Shown: piece by piece, positions 1 through 7,631 of the stretch
Layout: each line of letters starts with the position of its first letter
How positions within the stretch are numbered: the stretch's first letter is position 1
Origin: Rhodovulum euryhalinum
GTDB lineage: Bacteria > Pseudomonadota > Alphaproteobacteria > Rhodobacterales > Rhodobacteraceae
Direction of reading: 5' to 3'
NCBI RefSeq assembly: GCF_004342445.1
Contig: NZ_SLWW01000019.1
Location: 1-43,099, forward strand
DNA: 43,099 bases
The notes under the pieces: model-generated
The model's database searches: none
What the model was told of the DNA's origin: nothing
The model's input: only the letters and a program-made list of their open reading frames with translations
Translations under genes and position numbers: made by a program

Positions 1-88
1 CCCCGACGAACTCCGTCAGGGGCAAGGTTCCACATGGGTCAAATCTCAGTGACAATTCCGACTGCTGCCGGGTCAGTTCTCAGTGACA
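1..88. mobile_element. probable end of an IS21-type insertion sequence
   Basis: Two 19-base direct repeats lie at 36-54 and 70-88 and match at 17 of 19 positions. They share GGGTCA at the start and TCTCAGTGACA at the end, and the second ends in CA. Multiple short direct repeats at a terminus, with a final CA, are characteristic of IS21-family (istA/istB) elements. Typical tape measure protein sequence begins directly after the second repeat. I infer that an IS inserted in the tape measure gene and that its body lies to the left of the window. The transposase genes are not visible, so the family call rests on the repeats alone. Confidence 0.5.
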
Positions 89-1200
89 GCCAACAAAACG
101 CTGTGAAGAATGCCGAAATCCGCGTCCAGGGCCTGATCGGCGAACTCGGCAAGCTGGACTCCGCAACGCGCGATCTGGGGATCGAGCTGGCGGAGGAAGG
201 TGGACTCCTCGAAACCATGACGAAGCTGGTGCAGAAGACCACCGAGTGGGTTTCCAAGCTGGGTGAGGCATCGCCGAAAACAATGCAGTGGGTCGCCGGA
301 ATCGGTGTCGGGCTTTCGCTGCTCGGGCCCTTCCTGGTGAATGTCGGTCAAGCCGCGATTGGGATCGCGCTGCTGGCTAAAGGCCTTGCCCTGGTGGGGC
401 TGCGTTTCGGTGTTCTTCGAGTCGCGGTTGCCGGGCTGTTCAAGCTGTTCGGGAAGCTCCTCAATCCAATCCAGCTGGTTGCCGGATTCTTGTGGCGGAT
501 CGTCGGCTTTGGTTCGAGACTCGGCGCCATCCTGACAGTCCTCAGAACGATCGCGCTCGCGATCGCCGCGTTCATCGGTGGGCTTGTTTCAGTGCCGGCA
601 GCGATTGTCGTGGCTATCGTTGCTGCCCTGGCCAGTCTTGCCGCCTTGATCTGGAAGTTCCGCGACGAGATCGTCCTCGCCATTTCGAACGCATGGGAAG
701 CTTCTGCGGAAGCCGCAAGAGCTGCGTTCTCCAATGTCCTCTCCTGGCTGTTCGACAAGTTCATGGCGCTCTGGGATTTGATCCCGTCGCGCGAAGATAT
801 TGCCAGCGCATGGGAGGGCTCGACGCTCGGCAAGGCGATCAACAAGATCCCCGGCTTCGCTACCGGTGCCGTCGATATCCGCGGGCCCGGGACTGGCACG
901 AGCGACAGCATCCTCGCGTGGCTTTCGAACGGTGAGAGCGTGATCAGCTCCGCGGCGACCAGGTTCTGGGGGCCGGGGTTCCTGGATGCTGTGAATAACA
1001 TGGTCATGCCGCCCATGCCGGCGATGGCGGCCGCAGGTGCTGCGCCGGCCGGCCGTGTCCTGGTCGATATCCCGGGGCCGGGCGGGTCGATGTTCACGCT
1101 CGAAGCTGACGAGGAAACCGCGAACAGGATGAGCCGCTACTACGGCAGGGCCTCCTCAACCCGCATGAAATCGGCGTCAAGATTCCAGAGGAGGGGCTGA
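34..1200 (+). CDS. phage tail tape measure protein, C-terminal part
   Basis: This is the C-terminal part of a tail tape measure protein, which sets the length of the phage tail and helps DNA pass into the cell. About 20 residues at the start are encoded by the repeat-bearing segment that looks like an IS end. From residue 19 on the sequence is typical of the TP901-type family: a helical stretch with many charged residues, then long hydrophobic segments at about residues 87-137 and 166-209, then a Gly/Ala/Pro-rich tail. Family members are usually much longer, so the N-terminal half is missing. The frame is open to the left edge, and the ATG at 34 lies inside the IS-like segment, so any product would be a truncated chimera. 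It overlaps the next gene at TGATG, which fits a tail operon. Confidence 0.75.
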   Translation: MGQISVTIPTAAGSVLSDSQQNAVKNAEIRVQGLIGELGKLDSATRDLGIELAEEGGLLETMTKLVQKTTEWVSKLGEASPKTMQWVAGIGVGLSLLGPFLVNVGQAAIGIALLAKGLALVGLRFGVLRVAVAGLFKLFGKLLNPIQLVAGFLWRIVGFGSRLGAILTVLRTIALAIAAFIGGLVSVPAAIVVAIVAALASLAALIWKFRDEIVLAISNAWEASAEAARAAFSNVLSWLFDKFMALWDLIPSREDIASAWEGSTLGKAINKIPGFATGAVDIRGPGTGTSDSILAWLSNGESVISSAATRFWGPGFLDAVNNMVMPPMPAMAAAGAAPAGRVLVDIPGPGGSMFTLEADEETANRMSRYYGRASSTRMKSASRFQRRG

Positions 1201-1727
1201 TGGGATACCAGACTAGGCTCCGCATCTTCGGCGCCGATGGCAACGAGATCCCGATCCCGGAGGGGGCCGGGCGTGGGTTGTCGATGTCCCAGTCGGCGAT
1301 CGCGGCCGCGCAGAAAATCCGGCGGGATATCTACGCTACCGCGCACAACCTGAGCGATCCAGCGTTCCAGAAATACGCTGTCGAGATCTACTGCACTGAC
1401 CAGGACCTGCCCGCGTTGGGTGGTGTCTGGCCGGGCGACGTCATCACCATTCATTCGATCCAGTCGATATCGGAGCGGATGTCAGCGTCCGGGGCCATGA
1501 TCCTGTCCAGGGAGCCTGTTCATGGAACGGTCAAGGCGTTCAACGCGGCTGGGGCGGTCGTTGCCCACACAGAAACCGCTGTCCCTGGGGGCGTCGAGGT
1601 GTCCGCACCCGGGGCTGTGCGTGTGAAATACCGCCCGATCCTGCACATCATGGTCTTCGACAAAGGAGGCGATGAGCGCGAAATCGAAGCCTCGATCAGC
1701 TGGAGCTTGTCGGGAGAAGAGGTATGA
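1200..1727 (+). CDS. phage tail protein of unknown function
   Basis: This is a 175-residue soluble protein with no signal peptide or membrane segment. I do not recognise its family. It lies between the tape measure gene and a baseplate-like gene, with a TGATG overlap upstream and an ATGA overlap downstream, so the three are almost certainly translated together. In siphophage tail operons this slot is often taken by a distal tail or tail-tip adaptor protein, and the size fits such a role. That is inference from position only. The C-terminal half alternates hydrophobic and polar residues in a beta-rich pattern. A Cys occurs near residue 65, and no catalytic motif stands out. Confidence 0.65.
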   Translation: MGYQTRLRIFGADGNEIPIPEGAGRGLSMSQSAIAAAQKIRRDIYATAHNLSDPAFQKYAVEIYCTDQDLPALGGVWPGDVITIHSIQSISERMSASGAMILSREPVHGTVKAFNAAGAVVAHTETAVPGGVEVSAPGAVRVKYRPILHIMVFDKGGDEREIEASISWSLSGEEV

Positions 1728-3370
1728 CACTGCCGTTCATTGCCCTAGTTGGCCCAGGCGAGACCTTCGATCCCGCGACTCACGCCAGGAAAGACCTGAC
1801 GCCCTTTCAGTTGCGGATTTCGCAGCGGGAAGAAGAGTATGCCAGGGCTGATCTGGAGATCGAGAATCCGAAGGCCGGCTTGTCGAGCCTGGATGGAAGC
1901 CGCGTTTTCATCTCGCTCGATGGTGTTCTTCTCTTCGATGGTGAAGTCGAGACCATGCCGCGCGGCAGCCTTGAGGAGACAGTCGAGGTTGGTTTCGTCG
2001 GTAAGCCGGGGACTGCAGACCTAGATTTGGCTTCGCTCCTGGAGAGCCTGAAAACCGCGCCATACTGGGACGCCCTCTGCGTTCCAGAGGGCGAAGAGGA
2101 CAACCCCTCCGAGGTCCTCGCGGGACATGGTCTCGTTCTTGCCTGGCCCCGCGATGGTGGTCAGGTGCAGGCGGCGGATCCGCTGTCCGGCGCCCGGACG
2201 CTGGTTCTGACGCCGTTCGAGGGGTCACTGGATGTCCAGCCCATCGAGCCGGTCCCGCATCAGGTCATGGTGAAACTGTCCGTCCAATTCACGCAGCTCG
2301 GCGTGGAGACATTCACGCTGACCTCGGACCTATTTCCCCTCGAGACGATGTGCGCCGACACTCTCCTGGAGAACTGGCCCGGGCCCGGCGCGTCCCTCGG
2401 CGACGGCTTCAGGATCCGCGAGTCCACCATCGAAGAGGATGGCGATCGCGAAATCGTTCAAGTGCTGCGGCCCGTTGCATCCGACGAGCTGGATCCTGTC
2501 TGGATTGACGCCGGCACGGTTCCGGTTCGCTACGAGGTGGCAACGCTCGACGGCAGGCTCCGCGTCGAACATCGCTACAAGACACGCAGGATCGAGACAG
2601 CGGAGATCACCGTCGCGGCCGGCATTCAGCAGTCGCTCCGTTCCGGAGAGGTCGAGGAAATCGAGATCGGGCTGCGCGATATCGCCGGCGTCTCGGATAT
2701 TCCGGCATGGCGGCCCCAGGCGGAATACAGCGCCGGAGATCAGGTGGTCGACGGTGCCAGCGTTTACGAAGCGCGCGAAGACCACACATCCGGCACAAAC
2801 CGGGATCCTTCGAAGTGGTTCCTGGTCGGAGAAACAAGCTACGTCGCCTCTAGGCGTGCGGACTCGTTCCTCCGGACTGACCGTGGCCGCGCAGTTATTC
2901 AGCATGCGATAGAGCGCGCCAGGGCTCGACTTCGGTATCTCGCTCGGAACGCCCGGGTGTCGTTCGATTGCCCGATGCCTGATCCGTCTCTCTTGGATCA
3001 CGACTGCATGGCATCTGTGCAAACCGCCCAGGGTATGATCACCGGCCGCGTGGTTTCCTACACCCTGTCCTGGTCGGGGGAAGGCGAGAAGGTCGCGAGC
3101 GTCGAGATCGAGGCGGCGATCGGAACAGGTTCCGATGATACGTTCGCCTGGTCCGAGATCCCCGGGGTGCCCGCATATTCCGGCGGCCGGGTTTCCGTTT
3201 CCGTATCCGGACGCGGAGAGGATCAGCGCAACGCAGCGACAGAAGGAGACGATATCCCGGAAACCGTTATCCGGATCGAGCCTGTCGCTGCCCCCGCTGT
3301 CGATTTCGAACATGAAGTCGAATACGAGGTCAGCGGTGAGATCTCAGTCCCCAGACAGATCGAGATCTGA
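1724..3370 (+). CDS. baseplate/tail-tip protein with carbohydrate-binding module
   Basis: This 548-residue protein probably belongs to the tail tip or baseplate hub. The first 100 residues are beta-rich with repeated short strands, as in hub proteins. Residues 327-370 form a compact aromatic module with the pattern W..Q..YSAGDQVV..G..Y.A...H.SG..P....W, which is the signature of CBM5/12 (chitin-binding type 3-like) domains often found in phage tail proteins and glycosidases. The last 60 residues are acidic and of low complexity. The gene overlaps its upstream neighbour at ATGA and its downstream neighbour at TGATG. The likely job is anchoring the receptor-binding protein and touching surface glycans. 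The carbohydrate module is clear. The hub assignment rests on gene order. Confidence 0.65.
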   Translation: MTLPFIALVGPGETFDPATHARKDLTPFQLRISQREEEYARADLEIENPKAGLSSLDGSRVFISLDGVLLFDGEVETMPRGSLEETVEVGFVGKPGTADLDLASLLESLKTAPYWDALCVPEGEEDNPSEVLAGHGLVLAWPRDGGQVQAADPLSGARTLVLTPFEGSLDVQPIEPVPHQVMVKLSVQFTQLGVETFTLTSDLFPLETMCADTLLENWPGPGASLGDGFRIRESTIEEDGDREIVQVLRPVASDELDPVWIDAGTVPVRYEVATLDGRLRVEHRYKTRRIETAEITVAAGIQQSLRSGEVEEIEIGLRDIAGVSDIPAWRPQAEYSAGDQVVDGASVYEAREDHTSGTNRDPSKWFLVGETSYVASRRADSFLRTDRGRAVIQHAIERARARLRYLARNARVSFDCPMPDPSLLDHDCMASVQTAQGMITGRVVSYTLSWSGEGEKVASVEIEAAIGTGSDDTFAWSEIPGVPAYSGGRVSVSVSGRGEDQRNAATEGDDIPETVIRIEPVAAPAVDFEHEVEYEVSGEISVPRQIEI

Positions 3371-5877
3371 TGTCCACCACCCTCGAGAATGTCGTCCTCT
3401 CCGGAGCCCTGAAGCCGCAAGATGGGCACAGAGAGAGTCCGACCGAGGACCAGGCAACTAGCGATCTGGAAATCCGCGGCGGTGTGCCGGCGCCGCGTGA
3501 TCGCGGGCATCATGACTACGGCCAGACAATACAGCACAATGCCGAGCGCAGGTCGGACCTGAGGACGCTGCGCTATCAGGTCAATGACGGCGCGATCCGG
3601 CCATCCGATTACAGCCGATACATGATCAGGACGACCGGCGACCTGACCGTCTCTCTCGGCCGGACGATAGAAGTTCCCGCGGACCAGCGGCATCCGGAGC
3701 TGGGCGCGCGCGTCCGAGAAGCGGACGTTGAGGTCATAATCTACCACGCGTCCGACGCGAATATTTCTTGGCCGTCGAATGTGGTCTGGGGAAGGGTGGG
3801 CTACACGCTGACGCCCGACAATCCCGCGACCGCGGATACCGACGAGACTGCTCTTGCCGAGGTTGCCGGACCGCCGCCGAACCCTCGCGCGGCCGGCACC
3901 GCTGACCGATTCACGCTGCGATACAACGAGCGGACAGCAGAGTGGTGGGCGATCGCGACGCATACCGGCGTCGCTTCAGCGGACCCCGACGACGCGGCAG
4001 ATGACGCGACCGACCCGGAGCCGGACCCCGAGGATCCTGGCGAGGACGGCACCGCGGAGCCCGGGGATACGGAGCACATCTATTTCGACCCGGAGACTGG
4101 CGAGCCGATGGCCACCGTCCAGCCCGGTGGCTGGAGCGGGGATCTCCTGGCCGTCCATCCTGGAGCCGTGTCTGTTTCGGACGACTGCGGCGCCACGTGG
4201 ACGAAATACAATGACGCGCCTGGCTCGCCGCTGTCTGTCTCCGCGCAGCGCAGCAGCACCGTCATTGCCTCCGGCGGCAAGGCATACCGCAGCGTGAATT
4301 ATCAGGACTGGACGCCGCTCCAGCTCGAGTCCGAATTCACTGCTGAAGTTCCGCTTGTGAATGGAGATTTCGAGACCGGCGGACTGGACGGATGGACGCT
4401 TGTGGCCGGCGACGAGCCGCGCGTGCTCGACACCTCGCAGCCGCCGCAGCGTCCTGGATCGTCGCATTACCTGAGTCGCGACTGGGTGGTTTTCACGGAC
4501 GGCGAATTCGAACTCGAGCAGAATGTCGTCATCCCGAGCAACGGCGTCGTCCAGCTCTCTGCCGATCTCTTCGCGGAGCCTGGCGCGATCGCGACCGTCG
4601 AGTTGCTCGGCCGATCGACGCTGCCCGTGATCCACGGCAGCCCGCAATTCTCCGGCGGCGTTGCGGCAGGTTTCGCCACCGCGCCAACCGGGGAGACGCT
4701 CGACCTGCATCACACCGGCGGAAGCCTCGCGGGCGTCGCTGGAGGCGTCAATGGCGGCGATGGCACCAGAACTTTCGAAGTCCGATATGCTGAAACGAGC
4801 GAGATTTACAATCGCCCGATCGCGCTGTATTTCGGCGATATCGACGACCACGAAATGGTCGAGGTCGATACGGCGGATATTCTCGGCTATGACTTCGGCG
4901 ACTCCCAATATCTTTCCGCGAACATAGTCGGATCGAAAACGCGTTTCACATCGTCTCGCGATAATGAAGGTCCTCTCGCAATTATTTTCCGAAACGGGAA
5001 TATTTCTTTCTACCTCGATCTCATTCTTTCCGTTGTTGGGCTCGGCGGGACGCCCCCTCAATTCGAGGGGCTCTCTGCCGAAAGCACGATTATTTCTGCA
5101 TCGAATGCCGGAAGCGGGGATTGGCTGAATGTCGTGAAATCAGCTCCTGCAGAATCCGGTGAAGCCGTAATTCGCATTCGCGGCGAGGGTTCGCCCGCGA
5201 ATGTCTATTTCGACAACATCCGCCTTTCTCTCGTGAGCCAGCGCGACGAAACCGCGACCGCCGTTGCTCGGGATCTGGATGGGCGCCGGCATATCATAGC
5301 GACGAATACGTCGCTGCACATGCAGGACTCCGGCCTGCCGGAATACCTGGCGCCGGTGCCTTTCCCATCGGCATTCCTCGCCGCCGCGCACGGCGATACG
5401 ATCCTGCTTTCCGACGGCGTGAAGGTCGCGATATCCGACGACGACGGACAGACCTGGGCGACTCACGTGCCGGCGGCTGGAGTGTCGCAGCTATTCGCTG
5501 CGCCGCGGCCGCTCGCGGTGCTGTCGAGCGGCGCGGTTGTGTCCGTCGAAACCGACGCCCTGACCGTCCTTTCGACGCGCGCGGCCGGCGCCTGGGTCGC
5601 CTGGGATGCCCGGCGCCAGCGCTGGGTCGCGGTCGAACCGGGCGGCGCGGTCTCGCAGTCGCCGGACCTCGAAATCTGGTCCGACCCCGGCGTTTTCCCG
5701 AGTCAACCCTCCGATACCGTTGCCGGAGAGCGAAGAATCCTCGCGACCGATATCGGGCGATACATCGGCTGGCTGGATGAAGTGCGCGACCTTTTCCATG
5801 CCGATCGTCCGATCGACCAATGGTCTCTTTCGCCGTCGCTGACTGCTCCGATCCTGCACCTCGTAGAGATCAAGTGA
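3370..5877 (+). CDS. modular tail fibre/receptor-binding-like protein
   Basis: This 835-residue protein is the last structural gene before the sigma-like and lysis genes, the usual place for host recognition proteins. Residues 1-200 look like a virion-attachment region. An acidic Asp/Glu/Pro linker lies at about 205-235. An Asp-box motif (SDDCGATW, 270-277) follows. A long beta-sandwich at about 325-620 opens with VNGDFETGGLDGW and closes with NVYFDNIRLS, typical of CBM4/9 or galactose-binding-like folds. A second Asp-box (ISDDDGQTW) is near 688. Asp-boxes mark beta-propeller folds such as sialidases, but no sialidase catalytic Arg triad or FRIP motif is obvious, so binding is more likely than cleavage. 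It starts in a TGATG overlap. Parts near 4920-5110 are richer in A and T than the neighbouring host genes. Confidence 0.65.
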   Translation: MSTTLENVVLSGALKPQDGHRESPTEDQATSDLEIRGGVPAPRDRGHHDYGQTIQHNAERRSDLRTLRYQVNDGAIRPSDYSRYMIRTTGDLTVSLGRTIEVPADQRHPELGARVREADVEVIIYHASDANISWPSNVVWGRVGYTLTPDNPATADTDETALAEVAGPPPNPRAAGTADRFTLRYNERTAEWWAIATHTGVASADPDDAADDATDPEPDPEDPGEDGTAEPGDTEHIYFDPETGEPMATVQPGGWSGDLLAVHPGAVSVSDDCGATWTKYNDAPGSPLSVSAQRSSTVIASGGKAYRSVNYQDWTPLQLESEFTAEVPLVNGDFETGGLDGWTLVAGDEPRVLDTSQPPQRPGSSHYLSRDWVVFTDGEFELEQNVVIPSNGVVQLSADLFAEPGAIATVELLGRSTLPVIHGSPQFSGGVAAGFATAPTGETLDLHHTGGSLAGVAGGVNGGDGTRTFEVRYAETSEIYNRPIALYFGDIDDHEMVEVDTADILGYDFGDSQYLSANIVGSKTRFTSSRDNEGPLAIIFRNGNISFYLDLILSVVGLGGTPPQFEGLSAESTIISASNAGSGDWLNVVKSAPAESGEAVIRIRGEGSPANVYFDNIRLSLVSQRDETATAVARDLDGRRHIIATNTSLHMQDSGLPEYLAPVPFPSAFLAAAHGDTILLSDGVKVAISDDDGQTWATHVPAAGVSQLFAAPRPLAVLSSGAVVSVETDALTVLSTRAAGAWVAWDARRQRWVAVEPGGAVSQSPDLEIWSDPGVFPSQPSDTVAGERRILATDIGRYIGWLDEVRDLFHADRPIDQWSLSPSLTAPILHLVEIK

Positions 5878-5908
5878 TCCGCTTTCCGAAAGGAAGTCCG
5901 AGGACCTA

Positions 5909-5927
5909 GTTCCCTTATAACGGGAAC
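5909..5927. promoter_or_regulatory. inverted repeat just before the sigma-like gene
   Basis: A perfect 6-base inverted repeat (GTTCCC, loop TTATAAC, GGGAAC) lies 7 bases before the ATG at 5935. A smaller hairpin with a GAAA tetraloop (5884-5895) follows the stop of the tail gene. There is no T-run, so this is not a standard terminator. An operator, or an RNA hairpin near the ribosome binding site, is possible. The function is inferred from position only. Confidence 0.35.
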
Positions 5928-5934
5928 GGGGACA

Positions 5935-6483
5935 ATGGGGCCTGGGATGATTTCGAAGCAAGAAGCGGACACGCTTTGTGTGCAGTATATGGGGTTCGCT
6001 TCAGCGGAAGCTGCCCGATTCCATCGGAAGAATCCGGATATGATTTCGGATGATCTCGAAGGAGTAGCGATTGAAGCGATGGTGAAGGCAGCGCCTCGTT
6101 TCAATCCGGCGCGGGGATACGATTTTTCAACATTCGTCCGACATCGAATTCGTGGGGACCTCCTGGACTTTTCGAGAAAAGAGAGGAGGGCGCGTGGAGA
6201 TCTGGACGCGGAAACGGTGGAACCCTCATTCGAACCGGATCACAGCGAAAAATGCGATGTCGCCGCAGCATTGGAGCGAATGTCGGATATCCCGGGTCAG
6301 CGCGGCATGACGGCACGATATGCGCAGGAGCTCCTGCTGCGCCGTGCGTGTGGAGAGTCTCACCGAGACATTGCCGCGTCTGAAGGCGTCCAACCATCCA
6401 CAATTCTACGGCGCGAAAGACGCGCGCTGGATATGGCTCGCGCAACGCTGAAGGCGACCAGAAGCGATATCTCGGAAACATAG
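5935..6483 (+). CDS. phage-encoded sigma-70-like factor
   Basis: This 182-residue protein has the layout of a small sigma-70-family factor. Residues 33-88 match region 2: N-P-D..SDDLEGVA...M..A...F.P..G.DFSTFVRHRIRGDLLDF.RKERR, which covers core binding and -10 recognition. Residues 127-172 form a region 4-like helix-turn-helix (GESHRDIAASEGVQPSTI, then RRERRALD) for -35 recognition. Region 3 is reduced to a short acidic linker. The gene sits between tail and lysis genes, so it may switch on late or lysis transcription, or a host gene set. A second start at 5947 is possible. GC content is lower than in the host genes. The fold call is firm. Its targets and its activity as a sigma factor are unknown. 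Confidence 0.75.
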   Translation: MGPGMISKQEADTLCVQYMGFASAEAARFHRKNPDMISDDLEGVAIEAMVKAAPRFNPARGYDFSTFVRHRIRGDLLDFSRKERRARGDLDAETVEPSFEPDHSEKCDVAAALERMSDIPGQRGMTARYAQELLLRRACGESHRDIAASEGVQPSTILRRERRALDMARATLKATRSDISET

Positions 6484-6497
6484 ACGGGACGAGATTC

Positions 6498-6794
6498 ATG
6501 GCTGAGCCAACCAGTGGCGTCGATTTCGGGGTTGTCTCCTGGGTGATAACCACGCTCCTCGGAATCGCAATGGCGGTGCTGGGTGCGATGTGGAAGCTGC
6601 ACAACGACGAGATCCGGACGACGAAAGAGCGGCTCGACAAAACGCGACATGATCTCGCCGATCACCGCGTCGAAGTCGCCAACAAATACGTCTCCCATGA
6701 GACGCTGTCGAAGATGGAAAACCGGCTCGACAAGCGCTTCGATGAGCTGCGCGATCTCCTGAATGCGGTGCTGCAATACGACAGGAAGCAGTGA
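6498..6794 (+). CDS. small membrane protein with coiled coil, lysis region
   Basis: This 98-residue protein has one N-terminal membrane segment at about residues 12-32, followed by a highly charged helical region (about 36-92) with heptad-like spacing, probably a coiled coil. It sits directly before a two-helix holin-like protein and a spanin pair, with its stop codon overlapping the next start (TGATG). Small proteins of this layout occur in many proteobacterial prophage lysis cassettes, where some act as holins, antiholins or accessory membrane proteins. No specific family is recognised. The ribosome binding site is weak (GGGACGAG before the ATG). Confidence 0.6.
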   Translation: MAEPTSGVDFGVVSWVITTLLGIAMAVLGAMWKLHNDEIRTTKERLDKTRHDLADHRVEVANKYVSHETLSKMENRLDKRFDELRDLLNAVLQYDRKQ

Positions 6795-6985
6795 TGCGAA
6801 AGCTGGGCACCAGAGAAACGGCTTGGGTGATGCTCGCATTCCTGCTCGGATCAGCCGGATATCTCATCGCCATTCTGCCGGACGCGCAGAAAGTCCAGGT
6901 GTTCGAAAGCCTCGTCGTCCCGATCACCGGTTTCGTCGCCTTTGCGTTCGGCGCGAAGGTCTATCAGGCGCGGGGTGAGCAGTGA
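6794..6985 (+). CDS. holin-like two-helix membrane protein
   Basis: This protein of about 63 residues has two hydrophobic segments (about 10-29 and 40-57) separated by a short charged turn, and a basic/polar tail. That is the topology of class II holins, which form the membrane lesions that time lysis. A GTG three bases earlier (6791) is in frame, but the AGGAAG at 6782-6787 is better spaced for the ATG at 6794. The gene overlaps the upstream stop at TGATG and the downstream GTG start at GTGA. The position before the Rz/Rz1 pair supports a lysis role. Holins are too diverse for certainty by eye. Confidence 0.6.
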   Translation: MRKLGTRETAWVMLAFLLGSAGYLIAILPDAQKVQVFESLVVPITGFVAFAFGAKVYQARGEQ

Positions 6986-7380
6986 TCCTGAACATCCTGA
7001 AATGGGCCACGCTGCCGGCGATCCGATTCTTCACGAGCAAGCCGGGTCGATGGGCAATTGTCGAGAGCGCGTCTGTGCTCGCGATCGCTGCGCTGGGGGC
7101 CCTTTTCTACGTCCAGGCGGGGCAGCGAGCGGACGAGATCCACGCCCTCCGAGATCGCATGTCTGGTGTCCAGGAAGAGCTCCGGGCAGAAAGACAGAAA
7201 AATGCCGAGCTGGCCGCCCGCCACGCCGCCGAGCTCGACGCGATCCGCGCTGCCGCCGAACGCCGCGATGTGCTCCGGTTCAGTAGCGACCTGCTCACCG
7301 ACCGTCTCGATGCCGTCGCCGACCAGCCCCTCGCCGCCAGCACCAGGGAGTTGCTCGAATGGGCCGCCGAAACGCGCTGA
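6982..7380 (+). CDS. inner membrane spanin subunit (Rz-like)
   Basis: This 132-residue protein has one N-terminal membrane segment (about 24-45) followed by a long periplasmic helix rich in Glu, Arg and Ala with coiled-coil character (about 48-95). This is the layout of the inner membrane spanin (Rz). With its outer membrane partner, it fuses the two membranes at the last step of host lysis. It starts at GTG overlapping the stop of the holin-like gene. Its 3' end contains the start of the lipoprotein gene in another reading frame (7359), an arrangement diagnostic of Rz/Rz1 pairs. Confidence 0.75.
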   Translation: MILNILKWATLPAIRFFTSKPGRWAIVESASVLAIAALGALFYVQAGQRADEIHALRDRMSGVQEELRAERQKNAELAARHAAELDAIRAAAERRDVLRFSSDLLTDRLDAVADQPLAASTRELLEWAAETR

Positions 7381-7631
7381 CCCTTGTCGCCCTGGCCCTG
7401 GCCGGGTGCGCGGATCCTGTGGTCCGAGTCGTCGAGCGGCCCGTCATCGTCCTGCCGCCAGCGGAACTGCGGTCGTGCGCGCCGGAACCCGCGGCGCCTG
7501 TCGGGACCGCGAGCCAGCGCGATGCAGATGCGTGGGCAGGGGCGGCGATCCTGGCCGGTCGCGACTGTCGTGAGACGCTGGAAGCCGCCATGGATTTTCT
7601 CATCGACCAGGACAAACCGAAAGGGCCCTAA
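7359..7631 (+). CDS. outer membrane spanin lipoprotein (Rz1-like)
   Basis: This 90-residue lipoprotein starts inside the 3' end of the Rz-like gene in a different frame. It has a short basic N-terminus, a hydrophobic stretch and a lipobox (LALAGC, Cys near residue 17). The mature part is rich in Pro, Val and Ala, as in outer membrane spanins. The Cys would be lipid-modified and anchored in the outer membrane, with the mature part reaching the Rz-like coiled coil. Two further Cys residues lie in the mature region. The stop overlaps the next start (TAATG). The overlapping arrangement and the lipobox make this one of the safer calls in the prophage. Confidence 0.8.
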   Translation: MGRRNALTLVALALAGCADPVVRVVERPVIVLPPAELRSCAPEPAAPVGTASQRDADAWAGAAILAGRDCRETLEAAMDFLIDQDKPKGP

